From: Beroe ovata | Taxonomy: Eukaryota > Ctenophora > Nuda > Beroida > Beroidae | Direction: 5' to 3' | NCBI GenBank assembly: GCA_946803715.1 | Contig: CAMPET010000007.1 | Location: forward strand, 354,923-382,683 | DNA: 27,761 nt | Shown here: positions 11,415-22,000 of the stretch, piece after piece | Layout: each line of letters starts with the position of its first letter | Numbering within the stretch: the first letter of the stretch is position 1 | Position numbers and translations under genes: made by a program | Notes under the pieces: model-generated | Seen by the model: the letters and a program-made list of their open reading frames with translations, nothing else | Database searches by the model: none | Told to the model about the DNA's origin: nothing

Positions 11415-14400
11415 TTAAGCAGGTGGTGGTGCCTGCAAGGCGGCAGGTTGTTCCAGACCACCTTGCTCTTGTTGTGGTTGCAAGTTCTGGTTCTGCTGTA
11501 GTCGTTCCTGAGAATTCAATACTCATTTGATAGGTAAGTACAAAGCTGCCGCTTCACTCTGGGAACAGAAGCATTAAGATCAAGCATGTTGTAGGATGTA
11601 AGTCAATACATACAATATTATTATATAAGAGACATCTTGCAAATTGTACACAATTTGTACACCAGTACATGATAACATGATGTTCCATTTGGATAATGCT
11701 TGATAATGCTCGCAGATTCCATCCAATGTCACAAGGCAAGAAATTGACAAGAAACGTGACCAATAAATTCTCCTGGTTCCCTTGGGCTAGTCTTATCATA
11801 CACTATAGTAATATAACTGTCTAGTAATATAACTGTCTAGTAATATAACTGTATTGGACTAAAAGCTACCTCCCCACCTGTAACTCTTGTTGCTGCTGAA
11901 CTGCATTTACTGTGTCAACGAGGGCTTGGTCAGGGCGTGGCTGGAGTGGAATCACGTCCTGTAACCCTGAGAGGAATGATAACATCAATAGAGTGAGCCC
12001 CATCTAAAGTACTAGAAAGATGGAAAATTTCAGCATCAATTCAGTAATGGTAAAGATAAGATCTCCTCTATAATTAATTGACAACTGATGATTATAAACA
12101 CATATATTTTGTTTCATTACTCTGTTCAGCCTCATTATGCTGCTCTGGTATTGGTGCAACGCCCTCAACTGGGGGCCCGTGATTGTCAACACCCATCGGT
12201 ACAGGGATTGGGACCAATGCTTCTGGTATGGCCTGCGTGTGGTGCAACTTGTTGAATAGGATCAATCGTGATCTTGGGCCACTTTAGATTCTTGATACGA
12301 GCATTGATCTACCAAGTGACGGTATAGTACTTACTTCCTTGTTGTCAACTTGCACCACTTTATTATTGCCCGGGTCTGGTATATCAGCCACGTGCTCAAC
12401 CAAATTATTGACATCGTTGTCTTGATCTGCTCCTTTGGGCACAGCCGCAACAATATCATTGTCACCAACTTCCCCCTCATCTTGAACTGAGAGTAGGTGC
12501 AGGGAGTCAGAATGTCAAACCCTGCTCTATCTATAGATTTTGAACTGTATTGATTGATTTTGGAATACAGTCTACTTCTCCTTTGTCCTTTAAGTTCGTT
12601 TATAAAAGTGTTACATATTTTAATTGTACCACAAACATTACACGTGCGCATGCCGCATACATTGGATGCAAACTTTCAAAAACTATGTGGTATGTATCTT
12701 AGCAGAGAAACCTAGAGTCTAGAGATGTTTGTGAGTTTGTGTGTGAGGCGTGTGCGTATGTGTGCGTATGTTTGCGTATGTGTGTGTTAGTGAACAGTGA
12801 GTACACGTGTGATCGATATGGGTGTGTATACGTGTAAACTGTATACTCGATATCCAGTATTTTGCTATGTTTGCAGCATACCCATTACCCAATACCCATA
12901 CACCTCTATTAGTAAGACTTTGAACTTAAAGGTGCCTACTGTTTGCGTGTATGTGATTGTGTGTATTTGGCGTGTATGTGTGCGCTTACTTTGTATCATA
13001 TACATGTGTGATGGTGTGTTTTATCGCGACAGCACTACCTATGTATGTACTATGTACCTATACAAACTGACATTGTTCCATGAGGCGGCTATGAGGATCA
13101 TAAGAGCACATAAATAGGGTATGTCTGACATAGGCAAGAAGTATTATCTTGAAAGGAACGATGCGGTTCAGGTTCTTAATTAGGTTCAGGTTCTTATTCC
13201 TCAAAGTATACAGTCGGAGACTTTGTGCATTGTGCAATAGACCTTAGTACACGTACTTTTATGTATTGCTCAAAAAAGGGCACATTTATGCCATGCGACA
13301 AGAGTCCTTCAAATTTACCAACAACAATAATTGGTGATCATTGATCAACAATCAGAACAATCAAAACTAAATAAGATGATTGTCACGTTTAGCTAAGAGC
13401 AAAAAGTAGGCATGCAAAGATTGGTATCAATTCAACCTCACATTGATGCAATAATTTGGTTTTGAGATCAACTCAAGTAAAGCTGCCTCATTGAAAGGGG
13501 GACCAAGGTTTGGAACTGAGTTTCAGCTACAAAAACAGCAGCAGTGGAGCAGTGGGTCTCAACAATTGCCTCACTTTTTAATTGATTTTCAATCATCTTT
13601 TCGCCTATTCCTTTCCAGTCAAGCCTTTGCCACGCTTCACTTAAATTTTCTTGGACAGTTGAAATTGAGGGGGAAAACGTGAAATCTTAGATGGATCAGA
13701 GACGGACAAGGTTAGGGTATTTAGTTAGATTGCTGTTCAAATCCAATTTCCTAAGCTAATTGGGCTTTTATTCTGCGTATAACTTATCATTTGAACATCA
13801 CAAATATGCACTCATTGCATTTTCCCATTCAATTTTCATCTATGAAAAGTGGTCATGCTCACCATGTACAACTGCAGGGATTACTTTCTCAGCAGATTCT
13901 TTCAGATTCTGAACATCCTGTGAATTGTGCTTTTTAAACTTTGGAACAATTAGGAGATTTTCACAATAAAATTAGATTCATTCAGTCATGATAAGTGACC
14001 TGTAAACAGGCAGATAGTTTGTCTTCTGTGCTTTTTATATCATCCTTCGAGGCAGATAATTCGTTTTTTAACTGAAGGGAGCTTGACTGACAGGAAGAAA
14101 CGGATTCCTTCAGTCCACTGTTAGTAATTTCTAGGTCAGCTATTTTTCCTGAAGATGAAATGTCTATAGAATACAGGCATATTATATGGTCTGAACTGGA
14201 TACACAGAGCTCAATACACATTCACATGTATACCATTCAGGACATCTTCTTCATCACTTTTGTCTGATCTTAGTTGATCCAGTTCCTCTTTAATGGATTT
14301 GAGTTCAACCTGATGAATATCATATTAATGATAAAAATCAGATTCTATAATAATTGTAATACATATAATGATACTGATCAATTTCACCTTGTATTCTTCT

Positions 14401-15067
14401 GATTCCTCGAGGACTTTGCTATTCCTATCAATTGCAAGGTCTTTATCTGTGAATAAATTTCTTCGTTAACAATTCAATCACATCTCATGAAACTGTCATA
14501 GAAGAAGCTAATTCAATATAATATATGATGCTCAATTAAATTCAATTAACTGACTTGTGATGCAAGTGGCCAGAGATTTTTCAATAGCTCTTATATCTGC
14601 CTCCAGATTATTTATCCTAGCATCTTTCTCTGAGATTAATTTCTCTTTAAGTGCTTCTGGAAACACTTCATATTTCATGGTTTCACAAATTGCAGCAAAA
14701 TAAAGCATCAATGACCATGTCATAGACTTGATAGCTACCTACCAATAGTTTGCCGCTTCATTTCGTTTTTCTTTATATTAATTATGTTCCTTTCCTCAGT
14801 AATAGATGAAAGATTGATATACATTATACCAAGACATGATAAACAGATTATAAACCCAACAACACCAACTACCTGAAAATTTGAGTAAGCAGGATAGTTC
14901 TATATTCTATGGGTATACTCATATATTTTTCACAAAAAATGGAACTCAGATTCAAAGATAAATCTTGACATAGAGAGAAAGAGCTTCAATTGGTGTATGA
15001 CCCGTGTCAGATTCTCACCATTCAATTCATGATTTGAATTTACCTTGCCTGTTCGCCTGAGGACCAT
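11415..15067 (-). CDS. Golgi type II membrane coiled-coil protein (GOLM/GOLIM-like)
   Basis: Eleven minus-strand exons: 15067-15044, 14872-14743, 14656-14555, 14446-14388, 14309-14234, 14163-14000, 13917-13863, 12486-12335, 12232-12121, 11966-11878 and 11507-11415 (stop TAA). All junctions keep the frame and give 351 residues. The architecture is a short basic cytosolic start (MVLRRTGK), one signal-anchor helix at about residues 9-28, a charged heptad-like coiled coil at about 30-200 (ISEKDARINNLEADIRAIEK, KSIKEELDQLRSDKSDEED, NSGLKESVSSCQ), then a low-complexity acidic and Pro/Gln-rich tail ending APPPA. This matches GOLM1/GOLM2 and GOLIM4, cis/medial-Golgi type II proteins whose luminal coiled coils interact with cargo or partner proteins. 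Length (human GOLM1 about 400) and order fit, but primary similarity is weak, so family placement is an inference. A pyrimidine-AG ending at 15107 suggests an upstream leader exon. Confidence 0.75.
11804..11852. repeat. Three-copy 16-bp tandem repeat in an intron
   Basis: The unit AGTAATATAACTGTCT is repeated three times with one variant base at the left. It lies in the intron between the last two exons of the Golgi-protein gene, close to the donor of the exon ending at 11878. Confidence 0.85.
12487..13862. other. Largest intron of the Golgi-protein gene, with GT-rich simple sequence
   Basis: A 1376-bp intron between exons 7 and 8. Its part at about 12730-12790 is a degenerate GTGTGCGTATG repeat on the plus strand, and GT-rich sequence continues to about 13020. 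That composition creates a spurious 106-codon plus-strand frame. No RNA gene or nested coding exon was recognised. Confidence 0.75.
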
Positions 15068-15770
15068 GCCTTGTCTACCACGTCTGTGAATTATATGGTC
15101 CACTGTCTGAAAGTCAATAAGTTGCCTTTTGACCAGAGTCCTACCATTAACTCATAACCTTAAAACTATACATTAAAAAGATTAACTCAACAACATAAAT
15201 GATAAGGTAGGTACATGTTTTACTTTACTGAGTATTGGGCCAATAACATACATTTCAAAACATGATATATTCATGAAAAGATTTATTTCCAAAAAAGAAG
15301 ATTCTTTTGAGACCTCAATCTTCAACTCTGTACTCAAACACCAACAAGATCCCTTTAGGTAATCATTGTGGTAAGCAGCAAGATCTACATGAATCACATC
15401 AAGATGATAGGTTTTAAGTTGATGGATAAGCTACAATGCACTCCACAATCATTGTTGAATTGATGATAATCCCCAGTCCCGTCCTTGCTGCAACTTGCAT
15501 CAGCTGGGTTCATGATTGATCATCAACAGGCAAATGGGCCATTTCACACGGCACCATACTCATCGGTCAAGATATTTACATTCAGGTACAGAAAATTAGA
15601 AATTAATAACCAGAATTCATGGCATTATTACCATTACAAGGACATGCAATCAATGCAAAATATTATCGTGAAGCAATAATGGTACAGAAATCATATTTCG
15701 TCGATGGATGATTGTAGCGTGCAGGAAACAATGAACAGATGTCAGATATTGCATATTGATTTGTATGGTT
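15068..15770. other. Upstream region of the Golgi-protein gene
   Basis: Non-coding sequence leading into the repeat island. A 3' splice-site-like sequence for the minus strand (pyrimidine-rich, ending CAG at 15107) lies 39 nt before the start codon. An AGGTAGGTA motif lies at 15205-15213. The promoter should be in or beyond this stretch, but no core element can be assigned. Confidence 0.5.
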
Positions 15771-15859
15771 TTTCCCTACCGTCGGCACTGCAGCTGTCAA
15801 TCGATGATAGAACCTGCTGAGAATTTCGTTTCGCGCGCGGCGCAAACTTATTCTCAGAC

Positions 15860-15880
15860 GCAAGCCGCTTCGCGGCTTGC
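15860..15880. repeat. Perfect 9-bp hairpin in module A, copy 1
   Basis: GCAAGCCGC and GCGGCTTGC flank a 3-nt loop. The same two arms recur in copy 2 at 16028-16054 around a 9-nt loop. Confidence 0.9.
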
Positions 15881-16027
15881 ATCAATCATCATGTCAGCGG
15901 TCGCGGTCTGGCATCGCCCGACAGGCGACAACGCTGCAGCCACGGAATTATGGCTACTTTTGAATCGGCGCGACTGGATTTCACTTAAAAACCTGCGCAA
16001 AAGTACTATACAAACTTATTCTCAGAC

Positions 16028-16054
16028 GCAAGCCGCTTCAGCTTCGCGGCTTGC
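16028..16054. repeat. Hairpin in module A, copy 2
   Basis: The 9-bp arms are identical to those at 15860-15880, but the loop is expanded to 9 nt by a partial duplication of the GCTTC segment. Confidence 0.9.
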
Positions 16055-16375
16055 ATCAGCGGTCTGGCATCGCCCGACAACGCTGCAGCCACGAAATTAT
16101 GGCTACTTTTGAATCGGCGCGATCCGACTGGATTTCACTTAAAAACCTGCGCAAAAGTACTAGCAAACGTGCCCTCAAGTACAGGGGGTGATAAATAATT
16201 ACAAAAATTTGACTTTCTAATGCTATACTATTTATCGGAATTTCTTGAAAAATATTGCGCGGCGTTCGCGTTCCCTGTGCTAACTCATGATCATTGACCC
16301 TCTGAAATGGCAACGATTTTATATATTTGTATAAAAAATCAGGGCTTTTCAAAGCCGCGCGCAAATAGATACGAA

Positions 16376-16467
16376 TTGTCAGATGTTACCTGACCTGTTT
16401 CTCGCGCGAGTGACGTGCGCGCGCCTTCATCNCTCGCGCGAGAAACAGGTCAGGTAACATCTGACAA
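16376..16467. repeat. Perfect 35-bp inverted repeat with 22-nt spacer
   Basis: Positions 16376-16410 are the exact reverse complement of 16433-16467. Each arm contains CAGATGTTACCTGACCTG and ends at the centre in CTCGCGCGAG. The 22-nt spacer holds an N at 16432, so the spacer length is unknown and an assembly fold-back artefact is possible. Confidence 0.9.
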
Positions 16468-16705
16468 GTCACGGAATTATGGCTACTTTTGAATCGCGGC
16501 GCGACGCGACTGGATTTCACTTAATTTCAAAAACGTTGCGCAAAAGTACTAGCAAACGTGCCCTCGCGTACAGGGGGTGATAAATAATTACAAAAAATAT
16601 TGACTTTCTAATGCTATTTATCGGAATTTCGGAATAGATACGAAAAGGTGATACTCGCATTTATGTCTTGGTGCGCGGCGCGGCCTTCTTGTACACGTCC
16701 ATGTT

Positions 16706-16894
16706 CTAAAAAATATATGTTTTTTTGAAAACATATGTTTTCCGAAAACATATTATGTTTTTGGAAAAGTACTTATTGCATATGTATATATTTTTTTTGA
16801 AAAAGAACATATGTTTTCATGAAAAGTAATATATATTTTTTTTTACAAAAGTATGTATATTTTTCAAAAGCATATATATTTTTCAAAAGCATAT
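16706..16894. repeat. AT-rich module C, copy 1
   Basis: Strings of AACATATGTTTT, CCGAAAACATA and TTTTTCAAAAGCATATATA. The order of sub-motifs matches the copy at 17156-17374. The copy ends at the N at 16895. Confidence 0.85.
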
Positions 16895-17155
16895 NGAGAC
16901 GCGCAGCGCGCGCGGAGTATTTGGGTCACGCATAGCGGGAACACTGACAAAAAAGGTGATGCTCGCATTTATGACTTGGTGCGCGGCGCGGCTTAAGGGA
17001 CCTTCTTGTACACGTCCAAAAAGACCCTTGCCTGGCGATGCTAGGCCCAGCTGACGCGAGCTGACGCGCCAGCTCTCTGTCTGAGAATGATTTGCGGCGC
17101 GCGCGCAATGAAATTCTCGACAGGGGCTATCATCGACAGCCAAAAAAGACCCTTA

Positions 17156-17374
17156 AGAAAAATATATGTTTTTTTGAAAACATGTTTTCCGAAAACATAT
17201 TTTCCGAAAACATATTTTCCGAAAACATATGTTTTTGGAAAAGTGCTAATTATTGCATATGTATATTTTTTTTGAAAAAGAACATATGTTTTTGAAAAGA
17301 TATATATATTTTTTTACAAAAGTATGTATATTTTTCAAAAGCATATATATTTTTCAAAAGCATATATTTTTTCG
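17156..17374. repeat. AT-rich module C, copy 2
   Basis: Same layout as 16706-16894, but the TTTTCCGAAAACATA sub-unit is present in three tandem copies (about 17185-17230) where the first copy has one. Sequence then continues into a fragment of module B and module D. Confidence 0.85.
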
Positions 17375-17489
17375 AGTTAAGGGACCTCCTCGTACACCAT
17401 AGGCTATCATCCACAGCCAATGATAGACCCTGTCGAGAATTTTGTTTCGGGGGTACTCATTCTCAGACCTCCTCACGCAATGTGATCGT

Positions 17490-17594
17490 CGCATGTAATT
17501 GTAGGATTTCACCCTACCCTTGCCATGGCGGGTTTTTATCCCTGGCATTCCGTCGGGCGCCGACGGTAGGGTAAAATCCTACAACGCATGTAAT
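17490..17594. mobile_element. Small foldback (MITE-like) element with 10-bp flanking direct repeats
   Basis: Terminal inverted repeats of 18 bp, GTAGGATTTCACCCTACC at 17501-17518 and its complement at 17565-17582 with one mismatch. An inner palindrome CCGTCGGGCGCCGACGG lies at 17550-17566. The flanks are the direct repeat CGCATGTAAT at 17490-17499 and 17585-17594. An 85-bp core with a 10-bp target duplication resembles Mutator-type non-autonomous elements (9-11 bp duplications), but there is no transposase. A related half-terminus (CCCTACCGTCGGC) appears at about 15776-15788, at the other end of the island. Confidence 0.75.
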
Positions 17595-17973
17595 AACTTA
17601 ATTGTTGCTAATTATTATTTATTTTGATAACAAATCAAAATCGATAATTCATCTATATGAGCTTGCAGCGATTGGGCCATGGTTTATAATGGATTGACAA
17701 CAATCTAGTGCAGCGCAGTGTTTTTTGCTGCTGGCGGCGAGAGTATGAAGCAATCATACAATTGACAATGCTGGTCTAGCATTGATAATTGTAATGTGTA
17801 TTGTATTGTATTAAACACTGTGTGTTTCTTCTCCTTGCATAGTGCATGTGGGTAAGACTAATATTAATATTGGTTACCAAAGTAGGACAGTAGTTTTGTG
17901 ATTTGCTTGACTGAATATGTTAATGGTTCTTGATATATATCCTTTTTCATTGATTAAACTTCCTTTATTAAGA

Positions 17974-18495
17974 ATGGATAAGAAATTGGATAGCAAAACC
18001 CTTGGACTGCCCACTCTGAAATTCAGCAAAGATGTTATCACTGATATCAAAGACATGAGCTGTGTAAATTTGAAACTTATGATAAATAAACAGAAGCAGC
18101 TCTTGATGAACAAGCAGATGAATTTTCCTGATAATGGTAAAAAACTTCAGGTCTCAATAAAAAATGCTGAGGATGAACTTGAAAAGAGGCTTTCAAATGC
18201 CGATAGTTTTGCTAGCACATTTGAAGATCTAGCAATTAAATCATCCTTCCCTGTCTCAGGGAGAAGAGATTTTTCAGCTAGTACCATTAAAAAATCTACA
18301 CCCACTCAAACAATATCTATCCTATCATTTGATGAACAGAAAAAAGCCTTTGAAGCTTGCTCTATCAAAATTGATTATAATCCTATAGACAATCGCAATT
18401 TGGGTAGTTATAGATCTCAGCAACAGTCTGACAGTGATGACTATGAAGATGACTCCAGCAGGCATGATTTCGACTCTGATGATAGTGACCATTGA
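17974..18495 (+). CDS. POLR2M: POLR2M/Gdown1-like RNA polymerase II-associated protein, single exon
   Basis: Gdown1 (POLR2M/GRINL1A) binds Pol II, blocks TFIIF and restrains initiation until Mediator relieves it. The frame gives 173 residues. Residues about 28-72 resemble the Gdown1 N-terminal helix: LKLMINKQKQLLMNKQMNF followed by PDNGKK and a charged helix (human has a REMLKRQERLLRNE segment and PDKGKK). Residues about 112-150 resemble the C-terminal block (LSFDEQKKAF, then a KIDYNP-type motif), and the tail is Ser/Asp-rich as in human. The protein is about half the human length (368) because the middle is very short. An upstream in-frame ATG at 17917 would add 19 hydrophobic residues. I prefer 17974, which directly follows a TTATTAAG acceptor-like site. 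The gene is divergent from the Golgi-protein gene across the repeat island. Confidence 0.72.
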   Translation: MDKKLDSKTLGLPTLKFSKDVITDIKDMSCVNLKLMINKQKQLLMNKQMNFPDNGKKLQVSIKNAEDELEKRLSNADSFASTFEDLAIKSSFPVSGRRDFSASTIKKSTPTQTISILSFDEQKKAFEACSIKIDYNPIDNRNLGSYRSQQQSDSDDYEDDSSRHDFDSDDSDH

Positions 18496-19032
18496 ACATA
18501 AACTTGTAGAACTTTTTATAATGCTCTTGTATTTTGTAAGAATTTCTCTAAACTGATAATTATGCATCAGTGATGAACAAGTGAGATTGCTTCTATTTCT
18601 TCGACATTAACTGACAGATAACATTGCCCTTCAATCATATTCCAGGACATGATTGTTTTATTGTGAAATCTCAAATCACAAGAGCATACTGATTATTGGT
18701 TTGACACCATGAAATATTATGTTTGCCCCATTATTGTTGTTTGCCTTTGTTTATTCCAGAAACATTATATCAAATCGGCAATGCCAACTACTTTGATATG
18801 TAAATTATTTTGTATCGATTTCTGGGATTCTATCTTTGCTACAGCACATTTCTTCACTTGTTCTCATTGTACTAATTGTTTGTTATATGATACCTATGTC
18901 CTATATTGATATTCGATAGCCAACTTCAAGTACCTAAAATGTGTTTTTCAAATAAGACATCTCAAAACGCATCTAAAAGTAAATAGGTACAGCTGAATGA
19001 ACTTATCCTGATCAACTCTTTTTAGATATGTC
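18496..19032. other. Spacer between POLR2M-like gene and MADD
   Basis: About 540 bp of AT-rich sequence between two plus-strand genes, expected to hold the POLR2M-like 3' UTR and the MADD 5' end. No coding exon was recognised. A pyrimidine-AG ends at 19025, 7 nt before the proposed MADD start. Confidence 0.6.
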
Positions 19033-22000
19033 ATGTTACCATCGATTCATTCACCCCGGCTGTTTGACTATTTTATCATAGTAAGTAATTGGTATCAATT
19101 TCATCGATCTCGCTTCAGCTATTCTCTACAATCTACCCTAGATAACCATTTTCTATCCCAGGTAAGCGGGGATGCACCAACACTCACGGAAAATGGTGCT
19201 ACATTGAGACCACAAATTATACATCGATATCCATCGTTTGACCATGAAGATTATGCTCTACCTCAAGGTAGGTGTCTTTCATAATGATAGTACTAGGCAT
19301 CATAGCCATTGCTACAATGTTCAATCATCTGATGCATATCTATAACTTTATGAACAGCATGTGATTTTGCTCATGCCCAGATGTGGAGTTCTTTGCCCAA
19401 CCCGAGGGATGCACAGTTCTGGGACCACAAGAAACTCTTCCAAAGGAGTCGGTCAACTTTGTGTTCATGTTGACTGATGTCAAGAATAATGCCAAGAGGT
19501 ACTTCGTCTGATTTGGTTATATTCCATCTGACTTGGTTATGTGGGTTTGCCACAGCAAATAATTAGGAGTGAAGATGATAGCATTGTTATTTCATATTAG
19601 ATAGGATTATACTGCATTGTAAATTATATCATATTGTATATCATATTAAATAGGATTGCATTGTTGCTTCAAGTACCCAAATACTACAGATTCGGAGTGT
19701 GTGTTCAATTCTACAGACCAATTCTTGCCAAGCAAAAGATCAAAGATGCTGTTGAGAAGCCAGTGGTTGCTTTCATGCTCACCACTTTTTGTGTGATTTC
19801 GCATCACACTTTCTTCAACTCAACTAAAGAATGTATTCATGCATTCAAATTGATGTTTATGAAGGTAATTTTGTACTCAACTTGAATAAAGGTAATAATT
19901 GCATAATTGGGTAATTACGAAAGTGTAAAGAGATTGCAATTCATACCTATTATTATAACACTGGCCCTGAACAATTTAATTTACACTCTCATCTCATTTA
20001 ATGCAGAGGTGCAAGAGCGCGTCACATTGTATATTAGTAAATATTTCACCTCCATTCAGCCTGGGAGACTATGTGCTGGTCATTTCTTGCTTATACACTG
20101 TTGTACAGTACCAAATCACATGTTGTATTCGAGGTTGATGTAATCAATTTGGAAATGACATAAATAGCATAAGAGTAACACTTTTCCATCAAAATATTCA
20201 CAATTTTGTACCTACATGAAAATTACACTGATTGTTACACGAAGGTATTTATCAAATTAGAAATACCGCTGCTAATTAGCAGTAGTCAACGATGGATTGG
20301 TCAGAGCTAGCTAATTGTAATCAAGTTATTACTTGGTTTCAGATGTACCTATATTGTATAATGGACGACAAGTGGCTCAAAATGAGACAAATTGAGGTGT
20401 ATTACCTAATCTATACAGATATCGCACCTACAGTACCTACAGTATATCATCAATCATACAAAACATACATAATATTGTTGTAGACTTCTAATGATTTAGG
20501 TATCATAAGTAACACACTTTAGAATCGATGCAATCCATAATGTAGGAAGTAAGGGCAGAGGGGTACATAAAGAATGTACTCTGTACAAAAGTACAGGGTT
20601 AATGAATAGAACTGACGGCAACTTTAATTTATAACGTCGTCAACGAGTCAATACCTAGATACCTGGGTCAACATTTGGGCAACGACTTTGCATGAATATG
20701 ATATTCTTCATTACATTCTGAACTTTTCAGCAAATGGGGGCTGCTGTTAACGAGAAGGAGCTTTTCAGAAACTCTATCCCCTGGTCTTTCTCTTTTTACC
20801 CTGCCGACTTCCATCCCTCAGGTTCGTCCCGCTTCTGTAGGTACCCCACCCCTAGCATGATTGTGTTGGAAGAGATTACGGTAATTATGTATGCAAAAGA
20901 GATTTCAGTTTAGTTTTGTTATTAATACTTACCACTTGATAGGTATTTTCTATAACAGAAATAAGTAAAGAAATCAGAATATGATATAGCCACTAATGGC
21001 AAGTAAGAGTTGCTGTTAATACGTGTGTTTGAAAGGAAAGTCACGTATATTTTGCAAAGTCAAATTCCAAGATATGCATTCTCAATTTTACAAAAAGCTT
21101 CTTCCGCAACGTAGAGAAACCCACACACGCGATCGTGTGGTATTGGAGTTACCTGTGATTTGTGTACGGGGGTGAAAGTAAGCAGCTGAGCTGCTACCAG
21201 TTGTTACACAATTCTTGAGATTTGAGCGAGGTTTCGGGAGGGTGAGAGATGTGTTGAGCAATTATTTTAAGTTTCGTAAATCTATAATGATGACGGTCCT
21301 GATAGAACCTGATTCAGCCACAAACGCTCTTGTCTCTGCGTTTCCGTACGCAGATACTTTAGTACCTAATTAATCTCGAAAGTTGAATCGAAAACTGCTT
21401 GCTCAGGTTTCCAGATAGAAGAATGTACAAACTTGGACATATCGCCAGAACTGGAGGATTGGGTGAACAATCTCATGAATAGCCCTGCACCTTCCGCCGA
21501 GGTTACCAACATTGACAGTTTTTTCTTTGCATGTTTGTTTGTTTGTCTGCTTGTTCGTTTGTTCGATTGTTTATTCGTCTGTTCGTTTGTTTGATTGTCT
21601 GTTTGTTTGTTTATTTGCTAATATTTGTTTGTTTGCTTGTTTGATTGTCTGTTAGTTTGTTTGTTTGAAGTTTCTATCGCTTGCATTTTCAGAAAATGAT
21701 TTCCCATCCTATTTCCACTCCAAACTACCTGGCTCCTAGTAAATGATTTTATTCAATTATTACGTTGTGGCACATTGCTCTGTGCCACATTGTGTGCCAG
21801 ATTGGCACGTTGTATGCACCACATTGTATGCCATTGTTTGCGACATATTGGATTTCACAGTGTACAACATGCCGGGGTTTCCATTGTGTGACTAAACATC
21901 ATAGTGACTATACATCATAGTAAACAATTACACATACAATTATATACGTCATGGTGTACAAAGTATGAAATTGTACAGTGTAAGATTTGAGGATTGTGGG

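Larger units (their letters stand above)
15771..17600. mobile_element. Mosaic repeat island (probable nested transposon or satellite debris)
   Basis: Alternating GC-rich (CGCGCG) and AT-rich blocks unlike the flanks, built from at least four repeated modules. Module A is at 15843-16009, 16011-16244 and 16470-16630 (the last lacks its left part). Module B is at about 16651-16701 and 16957-17019, with a fragment at 17377-17399. Module C, AT-rich, is at about 16706-16894 and 17156-17374. Module D, with the core GTCGAGAATTT and TTCTCAGAC, is at about 15788-15858 and 17406-17467, and inverted at about 17074-17139. Single N placeholders at 16432 and 16895 lie at module boundaries. No coding sequence for a transposase or polymerase was seen, so any element is non-autonomous or the array is satellite-like. 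It sits between two divergent genes. Confidence 0.75.

Noticed and set aside
12797-13117. 106-codon plus-strand frame rich in Cys, Tyr and Val
   Set aside because: It comes from a GT-rich degenerate repeat inside an intron of the Golgi-protein gene.
15756-16112. 118-codon plus-strand frame with an internal repeat
   Set aside because: The repeated peptide only reflects the DNA-level module A duplication; it has no similarity and sits in transposon-like sequence.
16883-17548. Short frames in the repeat island, including FSENIFSENIFSENI-type peptides
   Set aside because: They are translations of the AT-rich tandem units and palindromes, and some cross the N placeholder.
20007-20143. Candidate MADD exon after the acceptor at 20006
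   Set aside because: It has no similarity to MADD and no consistent donor; the exon at 20731-20880 fits phase and spacing better.
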